Assembly (NCBI GenBank): GCA_963995525.1
Contig: OZ023207.1
Location: 3,812,105 to 3,876,104 of the forward strand
Origin: Escarpia spicata
Lineage: Eukaryota; Annelida; Polychaeta; Sabellida; Siboglinidae
Length of the DNA: 64,000 nt
Direction: 5' to 3'
How positions within the stretch are numbered: position 1 is the stretch's first letter; the number at the start of each line of letters is the position of its first letter. The position numbers and the translations under genes are program-made. Under the pieces are notes generated by a model, which saw nothing but the letters and a program-made list of their open reading frames with translations, ran no database searches and was not told where the DNA came from. This document shows positions 22,589 through 34,939 of this stretch, in pieces.

Positions 22589-23292
22589 TGTTTGAAAGAT
22601 GCAAAGTACGGGACCGTTCATTGTCTTTCCTATGGCTACTACAACTCAAGTCAAGTACAACTATGTAGACAGTCGAACAAAACGTGAAAGATATGCTTTC
22701 ATCACTATCACCGATATGCCCTGACGGCGAAGAGGTACCGCCTTTTCTGATAGTTGTTCTACTAAAATGCGTCGTCCGAAAATCCTGTTTGCGTCGCGCG
22801 TAATATTTCGTCGAACATGATAACTTTTGGTCGGACTATTATACTTCCAGTGACTATATCCGACAAACAACGTATTTATTGAAATATCCAGTGACGTCTC
22901 AAAGATATATGCAACGTAAAGTTCGATAATAACAACTCTGAGTCCTTACTTACCTGAACAGTGGTTTGATGGAGTTGACTCTTTTCGATTAACGAAATAA
23001 TTATGTTGTTGTTGTGGCGCTAGAATGCAGTAATTGGTCTCATTAACTCATCCGATCACATAAACATAACGGCAAAGTCAGCCATTAATTACGAAATTGT
23101 CAGATACAACTGCGTTTAAGCCAGCGTCATCGCGGGTCTAAAAATCGTGTCGTTTCGTCCAGCGGAAAGTCCGAGACTTCTAATTGTCTGCTTTCATGCA
23201 TAGCGATTATCCGGTTAATGTCCCGACGTTCTTAACTAGTCCCAGACAACGCTCATTGTCTCGGTTCATGCATAAGACCCCAGGGGCTTTAA
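22589..23292. other. No gene seen
   Basis: Unassigned. A 69-codon minus ORF (22661-22870) has no recognised domain. The motif 'gtcccgacgtt' near 23221 echoes the hairpin arms at 17880-17979. Confidence 0.4.
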
Positions 23293-23883
23293 CTATACAC
23301 TGACAGATTCCATCTCGAAACTCAAGTTTGCCTGTATAACTGCTACACCGTGTGTATCCTTTCTCGAGGCAAACAAGTCTGAGACGTCCGCATACAACAC
23401 AGGCTTTCGTTTTATTGCTGCAGACAGGTCATTTACATATAACAGGAACTGTAGCAGCCCATGTATGGAACCTTGTGGTACGCCGCAAGTTATACATTTG
23501 GCCCCAGACATATTTCATCAACATTGGTAACTAATATTCTACCGGTCAACTATGATATCAACCAACATACAATTATTTCACCTGCATCTAAACTTAAAAA
23601 AATAGTTCTTTGTTTTGTACATCCAACAAAACCATGCCTACTTAAGTACCACTTTCTTGCTTAATATAATCAGTTAGGTGCAACAAGCTTGTACCAGTGT
23701 AATACGACGACCGAAAATAACATTGAAGTTTATATAATAATTTAAATATGAAGTGATTGAATTAATTGAAGACATTGTTTCGAACACTTCAGAAATTATA
23801 CGTAACACTGAAGAATGTCTGTAGTTAGCAACATCGGTCTCATTATTCTCCCTATATAGTGGGAAAACCATAGCCATCTTCAA
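23293..23883 (-). mobile_element. CR1/jockey-like LINE reverse transcriptase fragments
   Basis: Minus-strand segments are the early RT 'VANYRHSSVLRIISEVFE' (23830-23770; usual form NYRPISVLP..SK.FE) with 'VFPLYRENN' before it, and 'ITCGVPQGSIHG' with 'LYADVSDLFASRKD' (23490-23350; the catalytic second Asp is changed). The stretch between them is rearranged. Inactive. Confidence 0.8.
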
Positions 23884-23959
23884 ATAAGCGGGAATATCCC
23901 CAGTAGTTTCTGATCAGTTTACAATGTGAGTAAGAAGTTTAGATATTACAGAAGAAGCA

Positions 23960-24400
23960 TCTGTTCAGTGATATTTACTAGGCCTAACATATTTTCCAGA
24001 ACATTTTGTTACAATAAAAATCAATAACATGAGTTTTACCAAAACGACCGGAATTCGCTGGTACCTTTTCAACAAGTGATGATGCAATAGAAGTGATGAA
24101 TTCATTAAAATTAATGACAATAGTAAATTCCCCTCTTTTGACGCAAAGCTATTTGAACATGGTATATTTCTGTTAATGCTTCATCCAAATCCTTATCATC
24201 ATCAACAGATAAGCAAGGGAACAAAATTGTAAACTCTAAATACGTCCCAAGACCCTCATTATAGCGGCTACTAGCACCCTTATTGCTTGTCTCATCCTAA
24301 CAATCTTGATATCATTTAAAAGTTTACGTATTCTGCTATTCTAATTTGTAAATGGTTTCCCGGTAATCTTTCTTAAAATAACTTATAAAAGGACATACAT
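23960..24400 (-). mobile_element. LINE linker region between endonuclease and RT, duplicated at 33062-33530
   Basis: The minus-strand reading includes 'SFGKTHVIDFYCNKMFWKIC' and, further upstream, 'ILRKITGKP'-like segments, in line with the RT fragment at 23293. It matches 33062-33530 closely and marks the start of block pair 2. Confidence 0.65.
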
Positions 24401-24506
24401 GTCGCTTCCGGTGTTTTAGACACTGGCAAACGATGTTGATTCGTCGACACAGTTAAACTATTTACCGATTGAGGCGCAACTTTATGATTTCATGCTAAAA
24501 GCTCCA

Positions 24507-24612
24507 CCCACTTTTAAACGACGGCGAAACTAACATTCTCGAAGTCGGCGTTACGTCACAATCTCGTTTATCAACCAAGCAGTGCAAAAAATGTTGACCT
24601 TTAACCACCGTA
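24507..24612. mobile_element. Truncated foldback MITE (left arm only)
   Basis: Matches the first half of the complete 201-bp element at 33578-33778, from 'agctccaccca' through 'agtcggcgttacgtcac'. The right arm is missing and the GPCR block follows directly. Confidence 0.7.
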
Positions 24613-24899
24613 GGCTGGCTTCGGACACCCAAATACCAATCATAATGAACAAGCAAACAGCGTCGAATGAGGGTTAGTTGATAGAGGTTTCCTTATGGCA
24701 ACCATTTTGAACACAGTCACCCAGCACAGGTTGTTCGTCGAAATGAGACTGAACCAAGTCGAGCAAAATGTTAGTGTCCTGGGAAGTATTGGTTGGAGTT
24801 CGTTAAGAACAGTTGTTGATAGCTTCGAACACACGGCCGCGCTTACAGATATCTTTTTAAATCCGTTTGCGAGATCAGACAGCGCGAGAGACAACATTA

Positions 24900-25215
<316 letters not shown>

Positions 25216-25689
25216 GTCCGCGCGTATGTAGGGTTTACGTGTTGTAGTCAAATCTTGTTTTACATTAATTGATGGTCAGTCATTGTTAGTACCAAATTCG
25301 CCTGAATATTCTTACAAAGTGTGCAAACCTGAAATTATTACAAAAAGGATCTCAATGTCATTATAATAATGTTATTACATAATTACATTATTACGGTTTG
25401 TTGTAAAGTGGGCATGTTTTTATTACAATATGGGTCGATTGTTACAAAATGGGTCGTAACAGTCGTGCAATCTTCGCGCAGTTGGGGGTATTTCACAATA
25501 ATGATTAAAGCGATCACGAGAGAGTTCAATGCTATGTTCAGTACGGTGATTACGCTGATGATAACTGGCTTGATATCGTCGATCTCCAAAGTACCTATGT
25601 TGTTAAAAGGCTGTGCGTTTCCACCGTGGCACGTTCACGTGTTGACAACTGCAGACGTCGCCTTGTTGTGTTATTAATGATTCGGGTAC

Positions 25690-27320
25690 TAGAGACCAAG
25701 CAACGATTTGTCCCATCTCTAAGCACCGCGAAATGGTACTAAATTGACAATGCGTTGTGATTAACAATTCTCACTCGAGCCTCCCCGAAATTTGAAGCGC
25801 CTACGCATTATCATGCTACTAATTTGATTACTTCGCTGGTTGCTGTTCCTTTGTAAATTGCTCGTTCCAATTATTAACTTGATACTATTTTCACGTTGTA
25901 CGAGAACGTGGAGTAGGATTTCTGTCATCATATCAGTTACTAATGTTACAATTAGTGCCGTAATGAAATTATTAAAGGTATTGAATTCACACTCAGCATC
26001 ACTTAAGTACTGTCACATAGCGTGGCGTTGAGGCTAATAAAAATAAATAAATCTGGCAACTTTAAAGCCGCATAAAAGAAAAGAACATGTTCCACGCAAG
26101 CATTAAGTAGAAAGATCCACTGACGTTGTTCTTGTATTCGACAGATCAATGGTGCCACTGTCAAGCCACAACTGATTTGAACGTTCTCTTTGTGCATTTC
26201 TTTTAGAGTAGAGATGAACGTTTAATCTGACCAAAGCTCTTAACGCGTATTGTCTATCACTACACGCTACAGAATGGGCAGTTTATTATAGGTACATAAC
26301 TTCTCCTCGACAATTTCCGTGCATTGTTTGTTCGACATAAAGAAGGACGTTTCACGTTGGATCACACGACGCTGACCAAAGCTCTTAACGCGTATTGGCT
26401 ATCTCTACACCTACGTAAGTTTAGCCACTGTTCTTGTCAGGAGATTCCAGGAAACAACTTAACTTCCAACCGCAATTCAAGGAAATGCTTATATTTACTG
26501 AAACGAACAACCACAATACGTAATAAAGGGATACTATTTCCAAAATACAAAACAAATACAAAACATATAAATTGTGTCAGGTCATTGGCTACCAGGCCAT
26601 GCGGTAGATAATAGTTACAACAAATCAGTATGCGAGGGGCAAAGGCCTAGTGATATTAATGTAGCAAGAAACGCTCCTGGAGTAAGTTGAAGCCGAGTGT
26701 TAATCGCACCAAAGCTTATTCCTAAAGCAATACGGCAAAGTGGACAAGGTGCATGTACGCAATGCCTTCTTAGTAGAGCTTCTTAACTCTTGTAGCACTC
26801 AGATGACAATAGAGTCAAGACTGATGCACATGTGCAGAAGTAGGTACTAGTTAACACATTATGTCGACCAGAACAATTCCTCTTAAGGGGTATAAATTAT
26901 CATAGTACCCACCTGAATGCCACGAAAATATTTCACTTGGCATGTCACCACGTCTAAGTAACAGCAAATAGAATAAAATAATAAGTGGCCGCATTCCGTA
27001 TTTAACACGTTGTGACTGATCGATCGTAGCGCCGCCTGTCCGCAGTAGAGCCATGGCCAGTCATGGCCATCATTGTGCGGTTTTTATTTGCCACAATAGT
27101 AGTAACAAGACTAGATTTGAGTTTGTTTCGGTTTCCCCGAGAAGATGAAAGGTTGGTTCACCAAACTATTTTACCAAAAATAATACAAACTGTAATTTGT
27201 AACTGAAATAATCGTTATAAAAGTAACTATTCAGTCTATTTGGCGATATTTAAGGGTGCATTCTATTGTACCAATGAGTGTAAAATAATAAGCGGCCGCA
27301 GTTCACAATTTTGCGTGATT
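25690..27320. repeat. Segmental duplication, block pair 2 part C, copy 1
   Basis: Aligns with 41583-43310 from 'caacgatttgtcccatctct' to 'ggccgcagttcacaat'. No gene is intact. Near 26360 this copy has a short duplication of 'ccaaagctcttaacgcgtat' where the other copy holds a GPCR helix 2 remnant. Confidence 0.85.
27053..27180 (+). pseudogene. THAP-like zinc finger start, frameshifted
   Basis: From ATG at 27053 the reading is 'MASHGHHCAVFICHN', then 'RFEF' and, one frame over, 'RFPREDERLVHQTI'. The CxxxxC pair, basic stretch and 'RFP.....R' order match the beginning of THAP DNA-binding domains, which occur in P-element and Kolobok transposases. The second Cys-x2-His pair is not reached. A parallel copy is at 43061-43180. 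Confidence 0.45.
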
Positions 27321-28275
27321 CCGCGATAGCAGCTATTGTAGTTTATAACTCTTTTTAGATGTTGCAAATGAATACAAAACACTCGCAGGGAGGACCTGCA
27401 CAAAACAAAACATGCCAAATATATCAATGCCAACTGGAAGGTGATACTTACGTTGACATACATTGTAAAGGGGATGGAGACGAGGATAAGCAAGGAGACA
27501 GGTGAAATGGAGAGAGATGACAGGGAGAGAGTTGGGAATACTGTGAGACTGAGGGAGCAGACTAGTGGCAAGAAGACTGAGGAAAGGAGACAGAGAGGAG
27601 AGAAGGTGATTGGAGGGGAAGAAATGGGAGAATAGACAACCGAAAACATGATAGGCGTGACGGTGACAGCGGAGAAAGTGACCGTAGAAAAGGAGGTAGG
27701 ATAAAAAAGGGACGGGAGAGGAGAGAATAAAATGTGATGGAAGGAAAGATGAAGGAACGAAACGAAGTGAGAGTAAATGTTGTAAAAGAGAATATGACAG
27801 GAGGAAAGGGGACAAGAGAAAAAGTGACAGGAAAGAATGGAACGGAAGAAAATGTGACAGGAGAGAAGAAGGCAGTGGGAAAAGACAACAACTAGATTGA
27901 TGCACACCGGAGAAGGAGCTATTCTGAGGCAGCGATTGAGGGGGCAAGGAGAAAAGAGTGGAAGTCGTTGTTTGTCTTCCGGGGGTTAGGATAGAGCATG
28001 TGATTGAAAGGGTACAGAAAGAGTCTATATTAGTACTCGTCGGGACAAATAATGCAGACAGGGAGTGAGCAACTGGGATAATACAGAAGAACAGACAGTT
28101 AGTGTGGAAGCTAAAGAAGAAAAGAGTTTAACATATTATTCTCTCAGGAATTCTTAACGTAACATGCATGCTGTAAATCAGCTGCACTGCGGACAAGCTG
28201 CGCTGCGATCGCGGAATCACACACAATTGTGAAGTGCGACCTCTTATTGTTTTAACTCTTTGGTAATAGGTTCGA
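27266..28275. repeat. Inverted repeat pair, arms about 60 bp, 1 kb apart
   Basis: 27266-27330 ('accaatgagtgtaaaataat', then 'aagcggccgc') pairs with the reverse complement of 28205-28275 at about 80% identity; the best shared core is 'gtgattccgcgat'. The motif 'aataataagNggccgca' also occurs directly at 26974 and, in the other block, at about 42993 and 43288. The arms enclose a CR1-like LINE fragment. They may be TIRs of a DNA transposon. Confidence 0.6.
27440..28165 (+). mobile_element. CR1-like LINE ORF1 fragment
   Basis: Plus-strand sequence parallels 36044-36860: the coiled charged region ('VKGMETRISKETGEMERDDR'), then 'VVVCLPGVRIEHVIERVQK' in shifted frames, 'VGTNNADRE' and 'KKKRV..IILSGIL'. 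Long minus-strand ORFs here (27263-27907) are shadows of the purine-rich strand. The coding sequence ends at about 28165 within the inverted-repeat pair. Confidence 0.8.
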
Positions 28276-28676
28276 GTATGCTATCATTACACAATAGTTT
28301 TGAATGACCAGTCGACTTATTTCATATGTAAAATGATTATAGTATATTTGTTTGATTATATTATCTTTTGAATATGTAAGATGACGCACATTTTGTAAGT
28401 ATTACTCCATTGAAACACTCCACTGAACATTCCAATAATGTTCACCCCATACTCAGATTACATTGGACTGTATTATAAACAAATACTCAGCAAGACGCAG
28501 CAGTATTGCTTTGTTAATAGGGACCACTCATTATCACACCACAGTGTTAAAGGTTTCTCCCGCGAAAGTGTCCGTAAGCCATTTTTTCTTCACCACGATA
28601 TCGAGAAGAAGCGACCGAAAACTGACGATCTTCACTCAACTCAATAACGGAAAAATAGCGTCCAGTTAAAGAGAAG
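28276..28676. other. No gene seen
   Basis: Unassigned. Overlapping short ORFs on both strands lie at 28438-28732 without a recognised domain. Confidence 0.4.
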
Positions 28677-29048
28677 GTGCTACCAACAGCGTTGTCTTCC
28701 CTCATTGTCTCTTGGAACCTTAATGCATGCATGTTTGCCAGCTACTTCAGACCTTCCAGTAGGCATTTCCGTTTTACTAGCTTTATGTCTTGTTGTGTTC
28801 GGATGCTTGCTGCCCTGACGGGATTAGTGTACTCCGCTGCAAGAATGTTCTGCGCCATCATACGAGCTAAACGACAAACGGCAGAACAAACTGGGTCGAT
28901 CGGAGGTCTTGTCTTCGTCGGAAACATCCCGTGTTTGACGAAGTCAATGCGTTCCGGTAGGATTGTTTTGATTATATGTCTGGCGTATATAGTACCCACA
29001 ATTCCTGTCATTGTACGCACAACTGCATTAGTTTTATGGATGAAATAG
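28677..29048 (+). pseudogene. GPCR pseudogene, helix 5 to helix 6, plus strand
   Basis: The reading 'GSIGGLVFVGNIPCLTKSMR' then 'SGRIVLIICLAYIVPTIPV' matches the loop and helix 6 of the intact receptor ('NSIGGGAACVESIPS', 'SGRSILFICLAYLILTIP'). The preceding 'LTGLVYSAARMFCAIIRAKR' is the helix 5 end. It stops soon after helix 6. More diverged than the minus-strand copies, so probably another subfamily. Confidence 0.8.
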
Positions 29049-29355
29049 ACGTTGCCGTCTTCCTTTCAATTCTTAGCAATGTGGACTATATTTAGCAACT
29101 CCTTTTTGTCGCTAGTCTACTGTACATGGTCTTGTTTAGGTATGTTCCTAGCAAAACCTTTAAACGCTATAGTTATTATGCCTGTTGGAAGAAGTATAAC
29201 TTTCTGTAACAGTATATAATATGTCATCGTTTTTCGTTAAATAAAAAAGTTAGTATGTCATGCTCGCATTTAACGATTCACATAGGATAGTGCATTGAGT
29301 CACCTCCTGTGGTGATTAATTTGATCAATATAAAAGTATCTGGACACAAAGAACT
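29049..29355. other. No gene seen
   Basis: AT-rich and unassigned. Confidence 0.5.
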
Positions 29356-29359
29356 CACG

Positions 29360-30065
29360 AACTGAAGAAACAACATATGCAGACGATATAGGAGTGGCGG
29401 CTGATGAAACCAGGAACTAGAGGAAAAGTTGAAAGAATGGCCTCTGAATGACCCTGGAGAAGACTGTAGTTGTGTGGATATATGAAAAGTAGATTGATTT
29501 GCACGTAGGTGTTGAAGACGATTAAACAGGTAAACTGCTTTCTGTGCTTAAGCGGTACAGTGTTTGACAACGGAGGAAGTAGTAAGACAGTACGGGGGAG
29601 GGTACATGGAGTAGGGCAGAAGGCATTATATGAGAAGGAGGACAGAAGAAACAAATAAAAGGAAATGTGTGGTACAAAACTCTGTATATAGGTTGCGAAC
29701 TCAGGCACAGAGAGAGAGCGAATGAAAAAGCTACTGGTACCAGGCAACAACTACCTCCGAAGGAAATGTAAAATAACCCAAGAAGATGAAGGAAGACGAA
29801 GGAATTGAGAGAAGAGATGGGCATGAAAACATAACAATTACAATTAAACTAGTTGGAAATTGACAGCGGTATCTGCAACATGTAACAGACGGAAAGAAGG
29901 GCATTGGCAGCACAAGAGGCGGCAGAGGAAGAACAGGAAGACCAAAGCTTCGACAGAATGACAGCGTGAAACTATACCTTGGAAAGAGAAATGCGAACAC
30001 CCGAGAACGGAAGACCACTGAAGTAATCAGGGGGAGATGGAGATTACTGCCAAGCACAGCAGAGT
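29360..30065 (+). mobile_element. LINE reverse transcriptase, catalytic box to C-terminus, decayed
   Basis: Plus-strand segments in several frames are 'TYADDIGVAADET' (29366-29404, the RT catalytic box), 'LEKTVVVWI', 'RVHGVGQKAL..'-like, 'RNELREEMGMK'-like and finally 'GRTGRPKLRQNDSVKLYL' with 'RGRWRLLP', the basic tail usual in this kind of LINE. The purine-rich strand produces long meaningless minus ORFs (29355-30057). Clade not assigned; it differs from the L2- and CR1-like elements here. Confidence 0.7.
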
Positions 30066-30430
30066 AAGTTACTTATTGAAGTGGAACCCGACTCCCAAGG
30101 GATGCACGAAGAATAGTTGAGCGTGAAGGGATGATTCGGTGTTCATTGGTACACGAAGTTTTGCACCAATAATGCACACCTATTATATTCATATTATAAC
30201 ACTTTCTTGTGAAACTGGGTGGTAATATTAATGGTTAACACAATACTATAGAATGTGTCAAAATACTATAAAAACAATTTGACCACAAGGTCATTTACTT
30301 AGAGTTCACATTAATATGTGCAGGTGAATACCGGACCCGCTCAGTCCAGGTGGTTGTGCGTATCATTGATCACTCGTTGGTCATTGGTGTTTGTAAGCAA
30401 CGGTCTTTAGAAAATAACGAGGTTATAGGC
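30066..30430. other. No gene seen
   Basis: Unassigned spacer. Confidence 0.5.
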
Positions 30431-30443
30431 ATGGTGGGAACGT

Positions 30444-30719
30444 GTGAACACGCCACGGGAACACAGGAACTCTAAGTCTTGTACAAATATTGGTACATTG
30501 GAGATCGACGATATCAAGCCAGTTCTCATCAGTGTTATCACAGTTTTGAATTTAGCACGGAACTGTGTCGTGATCGTAGTAATCGTCAAATATCCGCAAC
30601 TGTTCGATTATCGCACGACGCTCTTCATGTTGTCTCTCGCGCTGTCTGATCTCGCCAACGACTGTACGTCGATGCCCATCATGTACAATTGTTGCCATAA
30701 TGAACCCGGTCAGCTATGA
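30444..30719 (+). pseudogene. GPCR pseudogene, N-terminus to helix 2, plus strand
   Basis: Open for 91 codons: 'LEIDDIKPVLISVITVLNLA' (helix 1), 'VIVKYPQL', 'TTLFMLSLALSDLANDCTSM' (helix 2). It then loses similarity and stops at 30717. The region after it is dispersed repeat 3. Confidence 0.85.
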
Positions 30720-30751
30720 AATAACCCACACTCGGCGCCGTTGTTAGTACG

Positions 30752-32050
30752 TAAAGGCATGGAGAACCTCTACCTGAGGTGTCTTATGAGAACTTGGTGA
30801 GGCTCATCGTCTCATTGACAACACCAACATTGTAGATGGTACAGAGTGTAAGTGTCCTGTAATCTTGCATTAAAATTTAAACCACCTTAAATTATTTTTA
30901 TTTGTGTTTTGTTTCTATGACAGTACATTTGTTCCTAGCATTATTTTGGCAAATCAGTTAAGGTAACATTTGAAGATCAATGGCACGAGTGTCTTCAGTG
31001 GTCAACTTTATCATAGCATCTCCGTAAGCCTTTTACATATAGAGCGACATAATGTACACTTGGCGATATTAGTATTTCAGTGTTGCATGGGAGTCTCAAC
31101 CCCTTATAGTGTTTGTATTTTGCAATGAAACAGTATTGGATGTGTACATCCACTCATCCCATACATTGGGTGTCTGTTGTAGTACCACTGATTGTCCCAT
31201 CATCACCCACTCCTGAACAAGAAAGTCTGCTGATGATTAACAGTATATAAGTACTCTACGGAAGTTGTAATATGCAACACACTAGTGAGAAATAATCATA
31301 TCATCTACAAAACTAAGATATTGAAGAATATGACGATAACAGTTCCTTCTATGTTTGCTTGATCAGCTTCTTCACTTCATAATACAATTATTGTAATGTA
31401 CCGGTATGTTATTTATTGCTAATCTACAAAGGTTTACAGGGCGTAATTATATGTGGGTGATAATGTGTCTACATATTGTATTCCCATTCAATCCAATTAA
31501 CTGGAAATTACTTTATAGCCCATGGACAAGTTGTGGGAATAAAGGGGATTATAATTTCAATTATAAAATAAAGGGGTTAATTAAAAACATCAAGAGGGAC
31601 AAATGATAGCAGTCTGTGGAGGAATCTCATCGCATATGGTCATTACAGGAAATTAGGAATGGGGTATGTCAATTGTTTTGTAATTTCTCTAAACACCGTG
31701 TTTCATAATTGTGAATCACTTTTTCTGCTATAAAAAGCACATGCTACAACATTTCACATACAAAATTAAGAGGCTAGATCATCTTAAAAGTAAAGTATAA
31801 TTCAACTTATTTGTACACATATTTATTAGAAGCCTGATAGGTGTTCAGATCAATATTATATTTAAATGCATAATATTACACTTTTACACTTGTTTTTAAC
31901 TGTTTACATCAACATTGTTCCAGATGCTGGTGATGGTGTGCTAAATGCTGTATCTGAATATGTCCCTGGGGTACAGCCCTCAAGAAGCTATGGGATACAG
32001 TGGTAGTGGTCCATGACATCCATTGGTCCACTTTCTTCCTGCAGATGTTC
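30752..32050 (+). repeat. Dispersed repeat block 3, copy 2
   Basis: Matches 19430-20320, beginning 'aaaggcatggagaacctcta'. It contains an extra 450 bp (about 31306-31758) flanked by similar 14-mers ('tacaaaactaagat' and 'tacaaaattaagag'), possibly a small insertion with a target duplication. Confidence 0.8.
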
Positions 32051-32390
32051 TTCAGCAACTAAGAGTTTAATAGAGAGTGTTCTTACCTTCAGTTGTGTTG
32101 TATGGTTTGGTAGCCTGGACATGAAAGACAATGGTGCGCTGTCTCGCATTGTCAAAGTCACAGGAACAAAATATTGGGTCAGGGCAGACTTGTACATTGG
32201 CGCTGTCAGATGGAAAGCTACTACTATTTTCTGCGACCCCACCCATACTTTTTTGGTCAGTTCCAGCAGCTTCCGTCAGGCTGACGATACAAGATGCTCC
32301 TTGCACGGAAGAATCTCTTTAATAATTTTTTTACACCAACTGCAGTGTCAATTCTCAACTGTAAGTAAGGGTATTCTGTAACAGTATTTT
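32050..32390 (+). mobile_element. LINE reverse transcriptase C-terminal fragment
   Basis: The reading 'SLIESVLTFSCVVWFGSLDM' then 'KDNGALSRIVKV' and 'GAVRWKATTIFCDPTHTF' matches the post-RT module ('SVLTF....W.G....K....L.RIV..A') common to LINEs also found in fish. It begins exactly where repeat block 3 loses similarity, so this copy probably inserted there. Confidence 0.75.
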
Positions 32391-33061
32391 GATTGCGTTT
32401 AATCGGCAGTATGATCAATACTCTGCTGGAACACTATTACTGTTTCACTCTAGGCCCCTCTTCGTGGTACATTGTATGTCATTATACTGTACTGTTTGTG
32501 CCTTAGTGTACTGCAGTGTCTATGTCGTGGCTCCACAGTGGCTGTGTTCTAACTTGTAATGCCGGCGCCAGACGTCTAGTCAGTCATGATAACGCCATTA
32601 TTCTTCTTCTTTTATCTGGATTATTATTTAGCTTAAGGATTGAATGTTCATAATAAACGTGTGCATTTGTAAATGAATCTTAGGAATTTTAAGCATGACT
32701 GTGATTTCCTAATAATCTCTTGCAATATATATATGTGTTTAATTGAACTATTATAATCTTTGATATAATGCTTACCATTTTATAACGTTTACCATTTTAT
32801 AATGTATTTATTCTGACCCCATGTATTAGCCTGATTGTTTATAGTAGTACTTGCATGGTAGACATTCTCCTCTTGTGGTTTTATTTTTTATTTGTTTACC
32901 TGTTTACTTATTTACTTATCTATTTTTCTATTGTGGTTTACTTATCTATGTGTATGGGATGTATCACTATATCCTATTGTGCACTTGATATGAACATCAT
33001 GTGATAACCTTAACATTGTATACATATATATGTAAGTTACACTTCTTACTCTATGTTTTTA
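32391..33061. other. No gene seen
   Basis: AT-rich, unassigned. Confidence 0.5.
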
Positions 33062-33530
33062 CTCTTTTCAGTGATATTTACTAGGCCAAACATATTTTCG
33101 AAAACATTTTGTTACGATAAAAATCAATAACATGAGCTTGTCCAAACGACCGGAAATCGCTGGTAGCTTCTCAACAGGTGATGATGCAATAGAAGTGAAT
33201 AATTTATTGAACTTAATGACAAGAGTAATTTCCCCCTCTTTTGCTGCAAATCTGTTTGAACATTGTACATTTATTTTAATGCTTCATCCAAGTACATATC
33301 ATAAAAAAACAGATAAGCGAGCGAAAAAAATTAAAACTCCAAATACATGTACGCCCCAAGACACTCATCATAGCGGCTACTAGCATCCTTATGGCTTGTC
33401 CCTTCCTAAGAATCTTGATACTGTTTGATAGCCTACGCATTCAGCTATTCTGGCTTGTACATTTTTCCCCGGTAATCATTCTTAGAATAACCTATAAAAG
33501 GACGTACGACCATGTTGTTTCCGGTGTTTT
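33062..33530 (-). mobile_element. LINE linker region, duplicate of 23960-24400
   Basis: Collinear with 23960-24400 (for example 'agcggctactagca' in both). Minus-strand reading includes 'LRKGQAIRMLVAAMMSVLG' and 'FRSFGQAHVIDFYRNK'. Start of block pair 2, copy 2. Confidence 0.65.
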
Positions 33531-33577
33531 AGACACTGGCGAACGATTGAGGCGTTACATTCTGATTTCATGCAAAA

Positions 33578-33778
33578 AGCTCCACCCAATTTTAAACGAC
33601 GGCGAAACTAACATTCTCGTAGTCGGCGTTACGTCACATTCTCGTTCATCAACCAACCAGTGCAAAGTATTTTTACCTTTAAACACCGTAGGTTGGCATA
33701 TTGTGACGTCACGCCGACTCCGAGAATGCCGCCGTCAAAGCAGGTCAATTTCGCCGCAGGTTAAAAGTGTGTGGAGCT
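33578..33778. mobile_element. 201-bp foldback MITE, complete
   Basis: The left arm runs inward from AGCTCCACCCAATTTTAAAC and includes 'cgacggcgaaa' and 'gtcggcgttacgtcaca'. The right arm ends GTGTGGAGCT and, reverse-complemented, reads 'agctccacacacttttaacc', 'tgcggcgaaat' and later 'gtcggcgtgacgtcaca'. The arms are imperfect, about 65-75 bp each, around a centre of about 65 bp. No coding capacity. The truncated duplicate at 24507-24612 lacks the right arm. Confidence 0.75.
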
Positions 33779-34323
33779 AATAGCATCAGCTCAAGAACTT
33801 GTGAAGTGCGAGTGTCTGAACGCTATGCAAATGAGACGCACAGATGCAATCGGATGAATTGTGTAGTGCGTACCCGCCGCTATCATTGTTCGAAACCGTA
33901 CAGAAGATCTAATCACGATTGTAGGTCCGTTTATAGTTGTTCTATGGATTGTTACTGGAAAATCTAGATAGACGGTAAAATAAAAGAAAGTACTAGCTTT
34001 CGTACAGTACCAAGATCATCGGGGTCGGACTAGCCGTGAGGGAGCTAGCGACTTTTTAATTTACTGTTGTGGACGTGTTTGCAGATGTACATGTTTCGTT
34101 CGATTATCTTTTTATATCACCCACTTTAATTATGATATAAAAAGAGAAGGAAATACATATTAAAGTTGTCTTCCTTTCGAATGCGTAACTTAAAGAAACA
34201 CTTACCATACGTAGGTCATAAGTGCGTGTCCTTCTAGTGATACCATCACGTAGCTTAACCTCAGATTGGTAACAGCTATATAACATTTATCATTATCCGA
34301 TGTTATGATACAGGTGCGAACCT
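33779..34323. other. Unassigned; contains a motif shared with 63055-63105
   Basis: 'gtgtccttctagtgatacca' followed by 'tcacgta' near 34230 resembles 'atgtccttctagcgatatca' followed by 'tcacgtg' near 63059. This suggests an unrecognised dispersed repeat. Confidence 0.35.
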
Positions 34324-34690
34324 TTGGAACGAGTGCATGACAACAGCTCATGTGCAACCATTTTTAATATACTACCTTTGATGCCTTGGATATATTTATA
34401 TAATTCAACTATTCAAATATATTTACAAATTGATCAACAACAAAAACTGCTTGATAGGTTCAATCAAGGCCAATTCTTATACAATACCCAACAACCATCA
34501 ACATACTGCTAAGGGGTGCACAAATGTATTGATCCCTAGAGTCAATATTGAATTCTTCAAAACAAACATCAGGTTCAGCATAGCAAAAATATACAATAAT
34601 TCTCCCGATATCATTTTTAATGAAATAGTCACCCACAGTATCCATGGATTCTCCACCTATATTAAAAAGGAACATTATTGAAATATATTT
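34324..34690 (+). mobile_element. LINE C-terminal fragment
   Basis: The reading 'LIPRVNIEFFKTNIRFSIAK' then 'IYNNSPDIIFN' and 'FSTYIKKEHY' fits the extreme C-terminus of CR1/jockey-like RTs ('P....E.YK.N..F..P.IYN.LP'). It lies in the 1.2 kb that copy 1 of block pair 2 lacks. Confidence 0.6.
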
Positions 34691-34939
34691 TTGTAATACT
34701 ATTTCTACTATTATTAACTCTTATATACGTGGAAGTTAATTAACTTACGTCCCTACGTATACGTGAAATATTCTCGTAGTTAAGAAAGCGATGACTACCA
34801 CTGACAGCAAAATTCCCAGATAAACACATACTATTAAAACAGCTACTATATCTGCTGGAAATGTTGACTTTTTGGGCAAACCGTAGATTCACAAATCCAA
34901 ATCCCACAAGGATATTCGTACGCAAAACTCGAAGGACAA

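Noticed and set aside
27263..27947. Long minus-strand ORFs rich in Ser, Phe and Leu (214 and 204 codons)
   Set aside because: They are the complement of the purine-rich LINE ORF1 on the plus strand; the same pattern occurs at 36022-36539 and 29355-30057.
34460..34675. 71-codon minus-strand ORF
   Set aside because: The plus strand here matches a LINE C-terminus in frame, so the minus ORF is a shadow.
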